NCBI GenBank assembly: GCA_905209725.1 | Contig: CAJLTZ010000008.1 | Coordinates: forward strand, 1-41,570 | Length of the DNA: 41,570 nucleotides | Source: an uncultured Muribaculaceae bacterium | GTDB lineage: Bacteria > Bacteroidota > Bacteroidia > Bacteroidales > Muribaculaceae | Reading direction: 5' to 3' | Part shown: piece by piece, positions 1 through 7,593 of the stretch | How positions within the stretch are numbered: the stretch's first letter is position 1 | Layout: every line of letters starts with the position of its first letter | Notes under the pieces: generated by a model | What the model saw: the letters and a program-made list of their open reading frames with translations, nothing else | What the model was told of the DNA's origin: nothing | Database searches by the model: none | Program-made: the position numbers and the translations under genes

Positions 1-90
1 AATTTATGCCCCATCTTGAAATTACGCCTGTCTCGCAGCTGCACCTCATCTTCGGTCTTGCAGGCACATCTGCGACCCCTGCGTTAACAT
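1..90 (-). other. possible small upstream ORF coupled to an ORF running off the left edge
   Basis: On the minus strand an ATG at 88-90 opens a 14-codon ORF (MLTQGSQMCLQDRR) whose TGA (46-48) overlaps a second ATG (47-49) in an ATGA arrangement. The second frame stays open to the window edge for only 16 codons, so it cannot be identified. A -7-like element (TATCTTTG, minus strand, 122-129) lies about 30 nt upstream. This could be the start of a divergent gene with a leader peptide, or non-coding sequence. Confidence 0.15.
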
Positions 91-121
91 TTTTTGTGGG
101 ATGGGGTCTAAATTATAAACG

Positions 122-129
122 CAAAGATA
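122..129 (-). promoter_or_regulatory. candidate -7 element, divergent to the flavin reductase gene
   Basis: Read on the minus strand this is TATCTTTG, an exact match to the Bacteroidota TAnnTTTG -7 element. No TTTG is found at the expected -33 distance, so support is limited. It would drive transcription leftwards out of the window. Confidence 0.3.
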
Positions 130-194
130 ATAAAAAAAGACGACTAATAAAACCGCTTTTCACATAGATTTCCATTTTCTTCACAAAGATTCAC

Positions 195-202
195 TATCTT
201 TG
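195..202 (+). promoter_or_regulatory. candidate -7 element for the flavin reductase-like gene
   Basis: TATCTTTG matches the Bacteroidota -7 consensus and lies 56 nt before the ATG at 259. The -33 region holds only a weak ATTT near 168-171. The rest of 1-258 shows no other supported feature. Confidence 0.4.
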
Positions 203-258
203 CATTCATTTCGCACTTTGGAGCGCATTTATTCCCTATCAAAAATCAGAAAAACAAG

Positions 259-861
259 ATGAATAATAATATCAGCGATCAGAATATGAAAGAGAGCCGC
301 AAGGAGTCGTGGCGTCCGGGCACAATGATTTATCCCCTTCCGGCGGTGATTGTCACATGCGGCTCAAGCCGGGCCGACTGGAATATGCTCACGGTGGCCT
401 GGACCGGCACAGTATGCTCCGACCCGGCGATGTGTTTCATCTCCGTGCGCCCCGAACGCCATTCCTATCCCCTCATCGTGGAGAATATGGAGTTCACCAT
501 CAATCTCACCACCGAGGCGATGGCGCGCGCCACCGACTGGGTGGGAGTCCGCTCCGGCCGCGATTACGACAAATGGAAGGAGACCGGCCTCACGCCGCTC
601 CCCGGCGAGAAGGTGCAGAGCCCCACAATCGCCGAGTCGCCCCTCAGCATCGAATGCCGCGTGAAGTCGGTAACCCCGCTCGGCACCCATCATATGTTTC
701 TGGCCGAGGTGGTCAACGTGCGCGCCGACGCCCGATGGATCGACCCCGAAACCGGCCGATTCTGCCTCGAAAAAGCCCGGCTGATGGCCTATAGCCACGG
801 CCATTATTATTCTTTAGGTGAAATGATTGGCAAATTTGGCTTCTCTGTCAAAAAAAATTAG
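259..861 (+). CDS. flavin reductase-like (FMN-binding split-barrel) protein
   Basis: The 200-residue product fits the flavin reductase-like family, whose members bind FMN in a split barrel and either reduce free flavin with NAD(P)H or act as small flavoproteins. Family-typical features are the N-terminal YPLPAVIVTC strand, NMLTVAWTGTVCSDPAMC followed by ISVRPERHS (about residues 43-68), and a central SPLSIECRVKSV strand (about 127-138). No transmembrane segment or signal peptide is seen, so it is probably cytoplasmic. ATG 259 is the first in frame; no clear Shine-Dalgarno, as usual here. It stands alone: the next gene has its own promoter overlapping its 3' end. The physiological substrate cannot be told from sequence. 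Confidence 0.85.
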   Translation: MNNNISDQNMKESRKESWRPGTMIYPLPAVIVTCGSSRADWNMLTVAWTGTVCSDPAMCFISVRPERHSYPLIVENMEFTINLTTEAMARATDWVGVRSGRDYDKWKETGLTPLPGEKVQSPTIAESPLSIECRVKSVTPLGTHHMFLAEVVNVRADARWIDPETGRFCLEKARLMAYSHGHYYSLGEMIGKFGFSVKKN

Positions 862-869
862 TAAATTTG
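835..869 (+). promoter_or_regulatory. promoter of the PBP1A gene
   Basis: TTTG at 835-838 and TAAATTTG at 862-869 match the Bacteroidota -33/-7 pair, although the 23-nt spacer is longer than the usual 19-20. It overlaps the stop of the upstream gene and would give a leader of about 27 nt before the ATG at 901. Confidence 0.5.
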
Positions 870-900
870 CAATTCAGACCCACATTAGGAATAGACGTTG

Positions 901-3366
901 ATGGCTAACGACAGATATAACGAATTCGACGAACTCGACGGCAAGCCCTCCAAAGCGGAGAAACGCGCCCGCCGCAACCGTACAGTAGTGAAATGGCTCT
1001 GGCTCACTTTCCTCGGCCTGGCTTTCTTCATAGTGCTACTGATAATCCTGATTTATAACGGCGTGATCGGATATATGCCTCCTATCGAAGAACTTGAGGA
1101 TCCGCACGACAAACTGGCCTCGCTCGTGTATGCCTCCGACGGCACCACTGAGCTCGGCCGATATTATTACGGGTCGGGCAACCGCGTTTACACCGACTAT
1201 AACGGCATCTCGGAGCATGTGATCAATGCGCTCGTGGCCACAGAGGATGTGCGCTACAAGGAGCATTCCGGCATCGACTTCAAGGCTTTGGGCCGAACGG
1301 CAGTGAAGACCCTCATCATGGGCGACAAGTCGTCGGGGGGCGCCTCCACCATCACCCAGCAGCTCGCCAAGCAGCTCTACACCCAGCCCTCCTCCTCCGC
1401 TTTCAAGCGTGCCCTCCAGAAACCTATCGAATGGATGATTGCCGTGAAGCTCGAGAGGTTCTACACAAAGGATGAGATCATCAACATGTATCTCAACCGT
1501 TTCGACTTCCTCAATAATGCCGTGGGCATCAAGACTGCGGCAAATGTATATTTCGGCAAGGAACCACGCGACCTGAACATCCAGGAGGCGGCTATGCTCG
1601 TGGGTATGCTGAAAAATCCAAGTTATTTCAATCCCCTTCGTCATGAGGACCGCACGCGCGACCGCCGCAACGTAGTGTTCGACCAAATGGTGAAGGCGGG
1701 TTTCCTGACATATGCCGAAGCCGACTCTTTCAAGCAACTTCCCATCGAACTCGACTATCACAAGGTGGACCATAAAGAGGGTGGAGCCCCTTACCTTCGT
1801 GAAGAGATTCGTCGTCTTATGACTGCCAAACGTCCCGTGCGCCCGAAACGTGGAGACTATTCGAGCAATCTCGCCTATACACTCGCTATGGGAAATTACA
1901 ACACAGATTCCACCCAATGGGAGGAGAATCCCCTATATGGATGGATTGAGAAGAATCCCAAGCCCGATGGGTCGCTCTATAATCTCTACACCGATGGCCT
2001 GCGCATCTACACCACCATCGACATGCGCATGCAGCAATATGCCGAAGAGGCTGTCAACGAGCACCTCGGTGGCTATCTGCAGCCTGCCTTCGAGCGTGAG
2101 AAACGAGGTAGCCGCACAGGTCCTTACACTTCCAATCCCAATGAGCTCAACTATGCGGGCGTTCAGAAACTCATCCGCAACGCCATCCGCCAGACGGAGC
2201 GCTATCGCGTGATGAAGAATGCCGGCCATTCCGAGGCTGAGATTGAACGCGCGTTCCACACTCCGCATGAGATGGATGTGTTCGCCTATGTAAGGGAAAC
2301 GAAGAGGGGGGTCACCAAGATTGTCCCCGGCACGAAGAGCGTGACGATGACTCCCTACGATTCCCTGATGTATATGAAGACCGTGCTTCGCACCGGCATG
2401 ATGAGTATGGACCCTGCCACAGGTTATGTGAAGGCTTACGTGGGTGGTCCCGATTTCCAGCATTTCCAGTATGATATGGTGTCGCGCGGAAAACGTCAGA
2501 TCGGTTCTACGGCGAAGCCATTCCTCTACACCCTCGCAATGGAGCAGGATTTCACCCCCTGCTCGATGTTCAGCAACACGCAGCCTGTCTTCGGCAACTG
2601 GGCGCCGCGAAACTCGAGCCGTGCCCGCGTGGGACAGATGGTCGACCTCCGCTGGGCGCTCACCAACTCCAACAACTGGATTTCGGCGCGCCTCGTGAAT
2701 GAACTCACACCGGGCGCATTGGCCAATAAGATGCGAATGTTCGGAATCACGGGTTATATCGACGCCACGCTGCCGCTCTGTCTCGGCACCGTGGATGTGC
2801 CTGTGGGACAGATGGTGGGGGCTTATACCACGTTTGTCAACAAGGGTATCCGCGTAGACCCGGTGTTTGTTACCCGCATCGAGGATAACCAGGGCAACCT
2901 GATCTATAGCGCCGTGCCGCACCGCACGGAGGTTACTTCGGAGGACGCATATTATAAGATTGTGTCCATTCTGCTGAATGTGGTGGACAGCGGTACAGGT
3001 GCAAGTCTGCGCAGCCGTTATGGAATCCACGCGCAGATGGGCGGCAAGACCGGTACGACCAACTCCAACTCCGACTCCTGGTTTTTGGGCTTCACCCCGG
3101 ACCTTGTCACGGGTGTCTGGGTAGGTGGTGAGGAGCGTTACATCCACTTCAACTCGATGGCCTTCGGCCAGGGTGCCAGGGCAGCGCTTCCTATTTACGG
3201 CCTTTATATGAAGAAGGTGTATGCCGACCCGAAACTGCCCTATTCGCAGGATGCGAAGTTTGACTTCCCCGACAACCTCGACCTCTGTAACGGTGGCACC
3301 GTGGACTATACCGAATATGCCCACGAGTCCGCCCCCGTAGAGCAAGTAGAAGGCATCTACGACTAA
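901..3366 (+). CDS. class A penicillin-binding protein (PBP1A-type)
   Basis: Bifunctional peptidoglycan synthase of 821 residues from ATG 901; a TTG lies just upstream at 898 but ATG is preferred. A Lys/Arg-rich cytoplasmic tail (about 1-30) precedes one membrane anchor (about 33-53, WLWLTFLGLAFFIVLLIIL). The glycosyltransferase domain has the catalytic motif ATEDVRYKEHSG (Glu115) and GGASTITQQLAKQ. The transpeptidase domain has STAK (Ser536 nucleophile, Lys539), a TNSNN SxN-type motif and KTGTT (Lys716). All key motifs are present, so it should polymerise glycan strands and cross-link stem peptides in the periplasm. Length is normal for class A PBPs. It appears monocistronic. A specific PBP1A/1B/1C name is not assigned because subfamily cannot be settled by eye. 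Confidence 0.95.
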   Translation: MANDRYNEFDELDGKPSKAEKRARRNRTVVKWLWLTFLGLAFFIVLLIILIYNGVIGYMPPIEELEDPHDKLASLVYASDGTTELGRYYYGSGNRVYTDYNGISEHVINALVATEDVRYKEHSGIDFKALGRTAVKTLIMGDKSSGGASTITQQLAKQLYTQPSSSAFKRALQKPIEWMIAVKLERFYTKDEIINMYLNRFDFLNNAVGIKTAANVYFGKEPRDLNIQEAAMLVGMLKNPSYFNPLRHEDRTRDRRNVVFDQMVKAGFLTYAEADSFKQLPIELDYHKVDHKEGGAPYLREEIRRLMTAKRPVRPKRGDYSSNLAYTLAMGNYNTDSTQWEENPLYGWIEKNPKPDGSLYNLYTDGLRIYTTIDMRMQQYAEEAVNEHLGGYLQPAFEREKRGSRTGPYTSNPNELNYAGVQKLIRNAIRQTERYRVMKNAGHSEAEIERAFHTPHEMDVFAYVRETKRGVTKIVPGTKSVTMTPYDSLMYMKTVLRTGMMSMDPATGYVKAYVGGPDFQHFQYDMVSRGKRQIGSTAKPFLYTLAMEQDFTPCSMFSNTQPVFGNWAPRNSSRARVGQMVDLRWALTNSNNWISARLVNELTPGALANKMRMFGITGYIDATLPLCLGTVDVPVGQMVGAYTTFVNKGIRVDPVFVTRIEDNQGNLIYSAVPHRTEVTSEDAYYKIVSILLNVVDSGTGASLRSRYGIHAQMGGKTGTTNSNSDSWFLGFTPDLVTGVWVGGEERYIHFNSMAFGQGARAALPIYGLYMKKVYADPKLPYSQDAKFDFPDNLDLCNGGTVDYTEYAHESAPVEQVEGIYD

Positions 3367-3369
3367 ACT

Positions 3370-3419
3370 GGGAGGGGATGTCCCTCCCGGTGATGTGGCA
3401 ATCGACCCTCCCGGTGATG
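3370..3419 (+). repeat. hairpin and 14-nt direct repeat after the PBP gene
   Basis: GGGAGGG (3370-3376) pairs with CCCTCCC (3382-3388) around a short loop directly after the stop. The second arm opens a 14-nt direct repeat, CCCTCCCGGTGATG, at 3382-3395 and again at 3406-3419 (24-nt period). No T-tract follows, so this is not a textbook intrinsic terminator. It may be a REP-like palindrome; similar GGGAGGG...GTCCC sequence occurs at 41452-41468. Confidence 0.5.
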
Positions 3420-3765
3420 CGCCTTGATTGCTTGATAAATCTAAAATAATTCAAGGAATTTTAAATTTATGTTACGAATTTTAAATTTTGGAGCAATAAA
3501 TACCACGAAAGTGCGTTATTTATTCATTAATGTCCTTTCGTGTATTTTATACTACGGCAAGCACACATTAAAATCACACTCCCTTATTGCACTTTTGCAG
3601 TAAAGGAAGTTAATATAAACCACAAAAAAAACAGAAACACACCAACAGCGATAGCGACTGCGACAGTTAAGGCAACAGCAACTGCAACAGCTGTAACGAC
3701 AATAATGAGATAAACCAGGATGCGTTCCTCCTCACAGAGGGATGCAGCCATAAAACCATAACAAC
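3420..3765 (+). other. intergenic region with dyad, direct repeat and structured leader
   Basis: No gene is seen in this 346-nt stretch. It contains a 13-nt direct repeat, GAATTTTAAATTT (3456-3468 and 3476-3488), and a dyad CACGAAAG (3504-3511) / CTTTCGTG (3535-3542). From about 3620 to 3700 it is rich in CAACAG/GCGAC-like words. A hairpin of TGCGTTCCTC (3721-3730) with GAGGGATGCA (3737-3746), 10 pairs including two G-U, ends 19 nt before the next start codon. A good TAnnTTTG promoter was not found; the promoter for 3766 is unassigned. Confidence 0.55.
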
Positions 3766-5265
3766 ATGAAGAAAATCTTTACTTTAGCAATCCTTGCGAT
3801 TGCAGCGTGTTATTCAAATGCTTCGGCTGAAGAGTCTCGAGACGAATTTGTAGATCTTAAAACCAAGACCTTTACCGGAGCAAATGGAACTTTAACGGGT
3901 TCCTCCGGAGCGATGTATGCTTATTCCAATCTGTATGTAGAGACGGATGGCATATGGTTTAAGAATTCCGCGAATTCAATTTTCGTCGCTCATAATGAGA
4001 ATGGATATATTTCAAGAGTTTTCGTAAATCTTTTTGCTCAAAATTTAAAGGCTGATGGTCATCAATTGCCATTTACGATGTATTTTTCCAACACTCCTTT
4101 AACCTGGGATAATCTTGACAACGCTGAAGAAAAAATAGTCTTTGACGATGAAACTGTTGCATCTTATAATCAGTCACGGTTCAGCGCATACAAATATGTG
4201 TATCCAAGCGCCGACTCACAATATTCCTATGTCGCTATTGCGATTAAGAAGACGGATTCTTATGACATCAGCGACGGCAAAGGGTATTTAAATGAGTTGA
4301 CATTCATATGGGAATGTGCAGAAACAGCGACAGTGAGCGACCCTACTTTCAGCATTGCACCTAACAGTGATCTCGAGTCAGGCTCCATTGTCAGTGTGCT
4401 CAAACCGGAAGATGCCACCAAACTCTTTGTCAGAGTCAATGGAGGAGACTTCGCGGAATTCTCCGGTAATGCAGATGTTACAATTACTGAGGATACAGTA
4501 ATTGAGGCATATGCCGCAAACGATGAGGGAACAGAATCGAATCATGTATCTGCCTTCTACTCTGTAGAGGAAACTGGCGAGAACATCGACGCCATCAACC
4601 CATTCATCTTCTATCCCGAGGGCAACTGGGCTTCCTACGCCGAACAGGCTCATCAGGGCACATGCGCTTCCGGTAAACATTACACCTTCCACGGCACTTA
4701 CAAAGACCATCAGGGTGCGCATCAGGTGGAAGGCAAGCAGCCCGGCGTGTTCAACTTCACAAATGCAAACCACTACCTCACCAATGGCGTCGTCACGCGC
4801 AGTGGCGAGGGCGAAGATCTTTACTGCCTGAAGGTTGACGGTGCAAAGGGTGGCAAAACCACCGGTACGGTTTACGTGGCATTCAGCGACGAACCTTTCA
4901 CTGCCGCTCCCGACCTTGCCAGCGCAACTTACGTAACCGTCAGCAACGACCCCGCAGTCACTGCCGACTACAACTTCAGCCAGCTAATCTCCGTGAAGAA
5001 TGCCTATGAGAACAAGGGCATCGACAAGGAAAGCGCAAAATACTTCGCAGTGTTCCCCGGCAATGGCACAGGCATGGAGGTTCCCCGCATGGTGGCCACC
5101 TACAGCAACATCCTTACCGGCGTTGACAAGATCGAGACCGAAGCAGCCAACGGCGCTGAGGAGATCTTCAGCGTGAACGGCTACCGCGTAAACGGCACCG
5201 ACCTCGCCCCCGGCCTCTACATCCGCAAGCACAACGGCAAAACAGAGAAATTCGTGGTGAAATAA
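3766..5265 (+). CDS. secreted protein of unknown function with T9SS-like C-terminal domain
   Basis: I do not recognise a specific function. The 499-residue product has a signal peptide (about 1-21: MKKIFTLAILAIAACYSNAS, cut after ASA). Residues about 25-185 form a beta-rich region. Residues about 190-262 resemble a chitobiase/beta-hexosaminidase C-terminal-like repeat (FSIAPNSDLESGSIVSV, then TVIEAYAANDEGTES). Residues about 275-445 form an unrecognised domain, and the last about 40 (IFSVNGYRVNGTDLAPGLYI, ending KFVVK) resemble a type IX secretion sorting domain. It is therefore probably exported and possibly surface-bound. Base composition changes within the gene: roughly one third GC in early lines but well over half after about 4560, suggesting a joined or recombined gene. 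A strong terminator follows. Confidence 0.75.
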   Translation: MKKIFTLAILAIAACYSNASAEESRDEFVDLKTKTFTGANGTLTGSSGAMYAYSNLYVETDGIWFKNSANSIFVAHNENGYISRVFVNLFAQNLKADGHQLPFTMYFSNTPLTWDNLDNAEEKIVFDDETVASYNQSRFSAYKYVYPSADSQYSYVAIAIKKTDSYDISDGKGYLNELTFIWECAETATVSDPTFSIAPNSDLESGSIVSVLKPEDATKLFVRVNGGDFAEFSGNADVTITEDTVIEAYAANDEGTESNHVSAFYSVEETGENIDAINPFIFYPEGNWASYAEQAHQGTCASGKHYTFHGTYKDHQGAHQVEGKQPGVFNFTNANHYLTNGVVTRSGEGEDLYCLKVDGAKGGKTTGTVYVAFSDEPFTAAPDLASATYVTVSNDPAVTADYNFSQLISVKNAYENKGIDKESAKYFAVFPGNGTGMEVPRMVATYSNILTGVDKIETEAANGAEEIFSVNGYRVNGTDLAPGLYIRKHNGKTEKFVVK

Positions 5266-5304
5266 CAGAATCCAATTCAGGATTGTAATCGCGAACCATA
5301 CGAA

Positions 5305-5347
5305 ACGTCGCCTTTTCCCGGGGCGGCGTTTTTATTTTTTTATTTTT
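5305..5347 (+). terminator. intrinsic terminator
   Basis: ACGTCGCC (5305-5312) pairs with GGCGGCGT (5322-5329), eight pairs with one G-U, followed by a long T-rich run to 5347. It ends the secreted-protein transcript. Confidence 0.9.
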
Positions 5348-5358
5348 TGAGGATTTGT

Positions 5359-5389
5359 TTTGATTTGTATTGATAAAATTATAAATTTA
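5359..5389 (+). promoter_or_regulatory. promoter of the 35-residue peptide gene
   Basis: TTTG (5359-5362), exactly 19 nt, then TAAATTTA (5382-5389), one mismatch from TAnnTTTG. Transcription would start about 17 nt before the ATG at 5411. Confidence 0.55.
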
Positions 5390-5410
5390 CGACAACTAAA
5401 CTATCTAGTT

Positions 5411-5518
5411 ATGAAGAAACATTTGCAACATTTCTCAAAGGAGTCCACAAGCTGGCTATCGATCGTCACAACGGCTATGGTGGTTGTACTTATGTTAGGG
5501 AGTACTCTAAAACATTAA
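5411..5518 (+). CDS. 35-residue single-span membrane peptide
   Basis: A short ORF encodes a peptide that begins MKKHLQHFSKESTSW, continues with a hydrophobic helix (about residues 15-33, WLSIVTTAMVVVLMLGSTL) and ends Lys-His. The layout (basic N-terminus, Ser/Thr-Trp, one membrane helix) recalls short Bacteroidota membrane peptides such as the so-called smalltalk proteins, and also small type I toxin-like or holin-like peptides, but I see no diagnostic match. Support for its being real: a well-spaced promoter just upstream, a terminator isolating it from the previous gene, and amphipathic logic unusual for random sequence. It may be co-transcribed with 5535 and 5633. Function unknown. Confidence 0.5.
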   Translation: MKKHLQHFSKESTSWLSIVTTAMVVVLMLGSTLKH

Positions 5519-5534
5519 AAAGACAGGTATTCCA

Positions 5535-5600
5535 ATGACTTATGTTGTATACTTGGTAGTAAGCGGGCAAGTGTGTGACAGTGTTAATATTCTTAAGTAA
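5535..5600 (+). CDS. 21-codon ORF, uncertain
   Basis: ATG 5535 opens a 21-residue frame (MTYVVYLVVSGQVCDSVNIL plus Lys) ending at TAA 5598-5600, between the membrane-peptide ORF and the next secreted protein. It has a hydrophobic first half and one cysteine. Length alone gives little support, so it may be chance. Confidence 0.15.
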   Translation: MTYVVYLVVSGQVCDSVNILK

Positions 5601-5632
5601 CAAAATGTAATAACAAAATATAAAGAAGAAAG

Positions 5633-6499
5633 ATGAAAACTGAAATTTGCGAAAAGAACGGCATTGGATTTATAGTGGGGCAAGCACATTATTGCAGATT
5701 GCTTATTGTGGGATTGATTGCAGTCTTGTCTATGTTTCATTATTTGACGGCATATTCTGAAAACGGAGAGTATCGAAAAGTCCTTACTGACGGGAAAATG
5801 TGGAAAGCAAATCTCCGTAGACCATCATTTAGCAAAGTAAAAACTTATTTTACTGTTACAATCGCTGGCGACACAACGGTATATGATCTGAATGCAAAAA
5901 AACTGTTGGTTGAATATATCGAATATTATTATTTGGATGGTTTAGAGAATCCACCCCGCATCTCTAAGGGATATTTTTATGATGTTGCGGCCGAGCAAAA
6001 CGGCGTGGTGTGGTGTCATAACATAAATAATGAATTTGTAAAGGCAATGGATGTAAAACTAAATCTTGGGGATAAATTTGAAATCCAATTTAACAAGCCG
6101 GATTCTTTAGGTGTTTCCCAAGTAACACATATAGATTATTGTGACACACCGCTTGGAAGATTGAAAAGGATATTTTTGAATGAATCCGAATGGTGGATAG
6201 GTGGCCATCAAGTTTTTGTTGAAGGAGTCGGTTTCCTTTCAGACTGTTATACTCAAATATATACCGATGATGCTTCGGAGATATGGGTGACCGAATGTTA
6301 TGATAATGGTCAGTTGATTTTTTCTGAAAAGGATTTTATGATTAGTGTGATAGGTGTTGACGAAATATCGGATAATCCAAAACAAAATATAAAATATGAT
6401 CCATGTCAAGTCACTTATGATATTTTCGGCAATGTGATACAAAATCCAATACCAAGAACAGTTGTGATTCAGAATGGAAAAAAATTCATAGTTCCATAA
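5633..6499 (+). CDS. secreted protein of unknown function, AT-rich, with degenerate sorting tail
   Basis: I do not recognise this 288-residue protein. A long N-terminal region holds one hydrophobic segment (about residues 22-41, RLLIVGLIAVLSMFHYLTAY), consistent with an uncleaved or late signal sequence. The middle (about 45-225) is mixed beta with many aromatic residues (YIEYYYLDG; SEWWIGGHQVFVEGVGF) and reads like a small extracellular domain. The tail (about 262-288: TYDIFGNVIQNPIPRTVVIQ, ending KKFIVP) resembles a degraded type IX sorting domain. The gene is much more AT-rich than the operon downstream, which suggests a lineage-specific or transferred gene. An internal ATG at 5735 (MFHYLTAY) would remove most of the hydrophobic segment and is less likely as the start. 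Confidence 0.65.
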   Translation: MKTEICEKNGIGFIVGQAHYCRLLIVGLIAVLSMFHYLTAYSENGEYRKVLTDGKMWKANLRRPSFSKVKTYFTVTIAGDTTVYDLNAKKLLVEYIEYYYLDGLENPPRISKGYFYDVAAEQNGVVWCHNINNEFVKAMDVKLNLGDKFEIQFNKPDSLGVSQVTHIDYCDTPLGRLKRIFLNESEWWIGGHQVFVEGVGFLSDCYTQIYTDDASEIWVTECYDNGQLIFSEKDFMISVIGVDEISDNPKQNIKYDPCQVTYDIFGNVIQNPIPRTVVIQNGKKFIVP

Positions 6500-6543
6500 C
6501 AAGATGTTTCTTTGTGATTTTTGAGGAGATTCATATGAGGTGT

Positions 6544-6574
6544 TTTGCGGATTGGCATATATTTGCTATATTTG
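6544..6574 (+). promoter_or_regulatory. promoter of the yicC-gmk-nadD operon
   Basis: TTTG (6544-6547), 19 nt, TATATTTG (6567-6574): a perfect match in both elements and spacing. The transcript would have a leader of about 120 nt before the ATG at 6699. Confidence 0.8.
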
Positions 6575-6623
6575 CGGATTGAGGAATCAGGACGCCTCTT
6601 ATTATCTGAAATATTCTCATATT

Positions 6624-6662
6624 ATCCGATAAGATGATAGTGGGATGATCCGATAAGATGAT
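6624..6662 (+). repeat. 15-nt direct repeat in the yicC leader
   Basis: ATCCGATAAGATGAT occurs at 6624-6638 and again at 6648-6662 (24-nt period), between the promoter and the yicC start. It could be a protein-binding site, an RNA element or a short duplication. Confidence 0.6.
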
Positions 6663-6698
6663 GGGGTCTAATCCCATTCCGCTTTAAAATCTACTGAC

Positions 6699-7589
6699 AT
6701 GATCCTTTCCATGACCGGCTTTGGCCGCGGTATCGCCTCTTCTCCCACCAAGAAAATCACGATTGAAATCAAATCGCTCAACTCAAAGCAGTTTGACCTG
6801 GCCATGCGCGTGCCTCCCTTTTTCAAGGAACTGGAGGTGGAAGCCCGCAACCGCATGGGCGCCCGGCTCGAACGCGGCAAGGTGGAACTGACCGCCACTG
6901 CCGAATCTATCGGCAAGGAAACGCCCGTCACTTTCAACACCCCCGTGCTCGCCGGATATAAAGAACAGATTGAGAAACTCGCCATAGAATTGGGCATTCC
7001 CGAACCTGCCGACTGGTATAATGTTCTCCTTCGCCTCCCCGATGCCACAAAGGCTGAAAGCACCGGTATCGACGACGCCGACCGCACCGCCTTCTTCACA
7101 GCCGTGTCGCTCGCTGTGATCGCTCTCGAGGAATTCCGCACTTCGGAGGGCCGCAAACTCTATTCCTTCTTTGTGAAGAAGATAGAAAATCTTGCAACGC
7201 TACTTTCGCAGGTTGACTGTTTTGAGGCAGAACGCGTGCCTAAGATCCGCGCCCGCATCGAAGAACAGCTTACACGCCTCGACTCCATAGAATACGACCG
7301 CGGCCGCCTCGAGCAGGAACTCATCTTTTACATCGAAAAACTCGACGTAACCGAAGAGAAGACCCGTCTTCGCGCCCACCTCAACTATTTCATGGAGACC
7401 CTCGGCGCCCCCGATGGAGAGCGTACCCCCCAGGGCCAGGGTAAAAAACTCGGTTTTATCGCCCAGGAGATCGGCCGCGAAATCAACACCCTCGGTTCGA
7501 AGAGCAATAATGCTGACATGCAGCGCATTGTGGTGCAGATGAAGGATGAATTGGAACAGATAAAGGAACAGGTGCTTAATGTGCTCTAA
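6699..7589 (+). CDS. yicC: YicC family endoribonuclease-like protein
   Basis: The 296-residue protein matches the YicC family along its full length: N-terminal MILSMTGFGRG, the IEIKSLNSKQFD strand, and a C-terminal domain with EKLDVTEEKTRLRAHL (about 214-229) followed by GKKLGFIAQEIGREINTLGS and KSNNADMQ (about 248-275). Known members are RNases, for example acting on small RNAs in E. coli; the target here is not known. It is first in an operon, and its stop lies 4 nt before the preferred gmk start. The yicC-gmk pairing is common in bacteria and supports both calls. Confidence 0.93.
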   Translation: MILSMTGFGRGIASSPTKKITIEIKSLNSKQFDLAMRVPPFFKELEVEARNRMGARLERGKVELTATAESIGKETPVTFNTPVLAGYKEQIEKLAIELGIPEPADWYNVLLRLPDATKAESTGIDDADRTAFFTAVSLAVIALEEFRTSEGRKLYSFFVKKIENLATLLSQVDCFEAERVPKIRARIEEQLTRLDSIEYDRGRLEQELIFYIEKLDVTEEKTRLRAHLNYFMETLGAPDGERTPQGQGKKLGFIAQEIGREINTLGSKSNNADMQRIVVQMKDELEQIKEQVLNVL

Positions 7590-7593
7590 TCAT

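Noticed and set aside
1933..3345. Long minus-strand open frame opposite the PBP gene
   Set aside because: The plus strand encodes a complete class A PBP with all catalytic motifs; the antisense frame is a by-product of its codon pattern.
5265..5410. Riboswitch before the small peptide gene
   Set aside because: The only strong stem is the terminator of the previous gene; the expected leader of the peptide gene is about 17 nt, too short for an aptamer.
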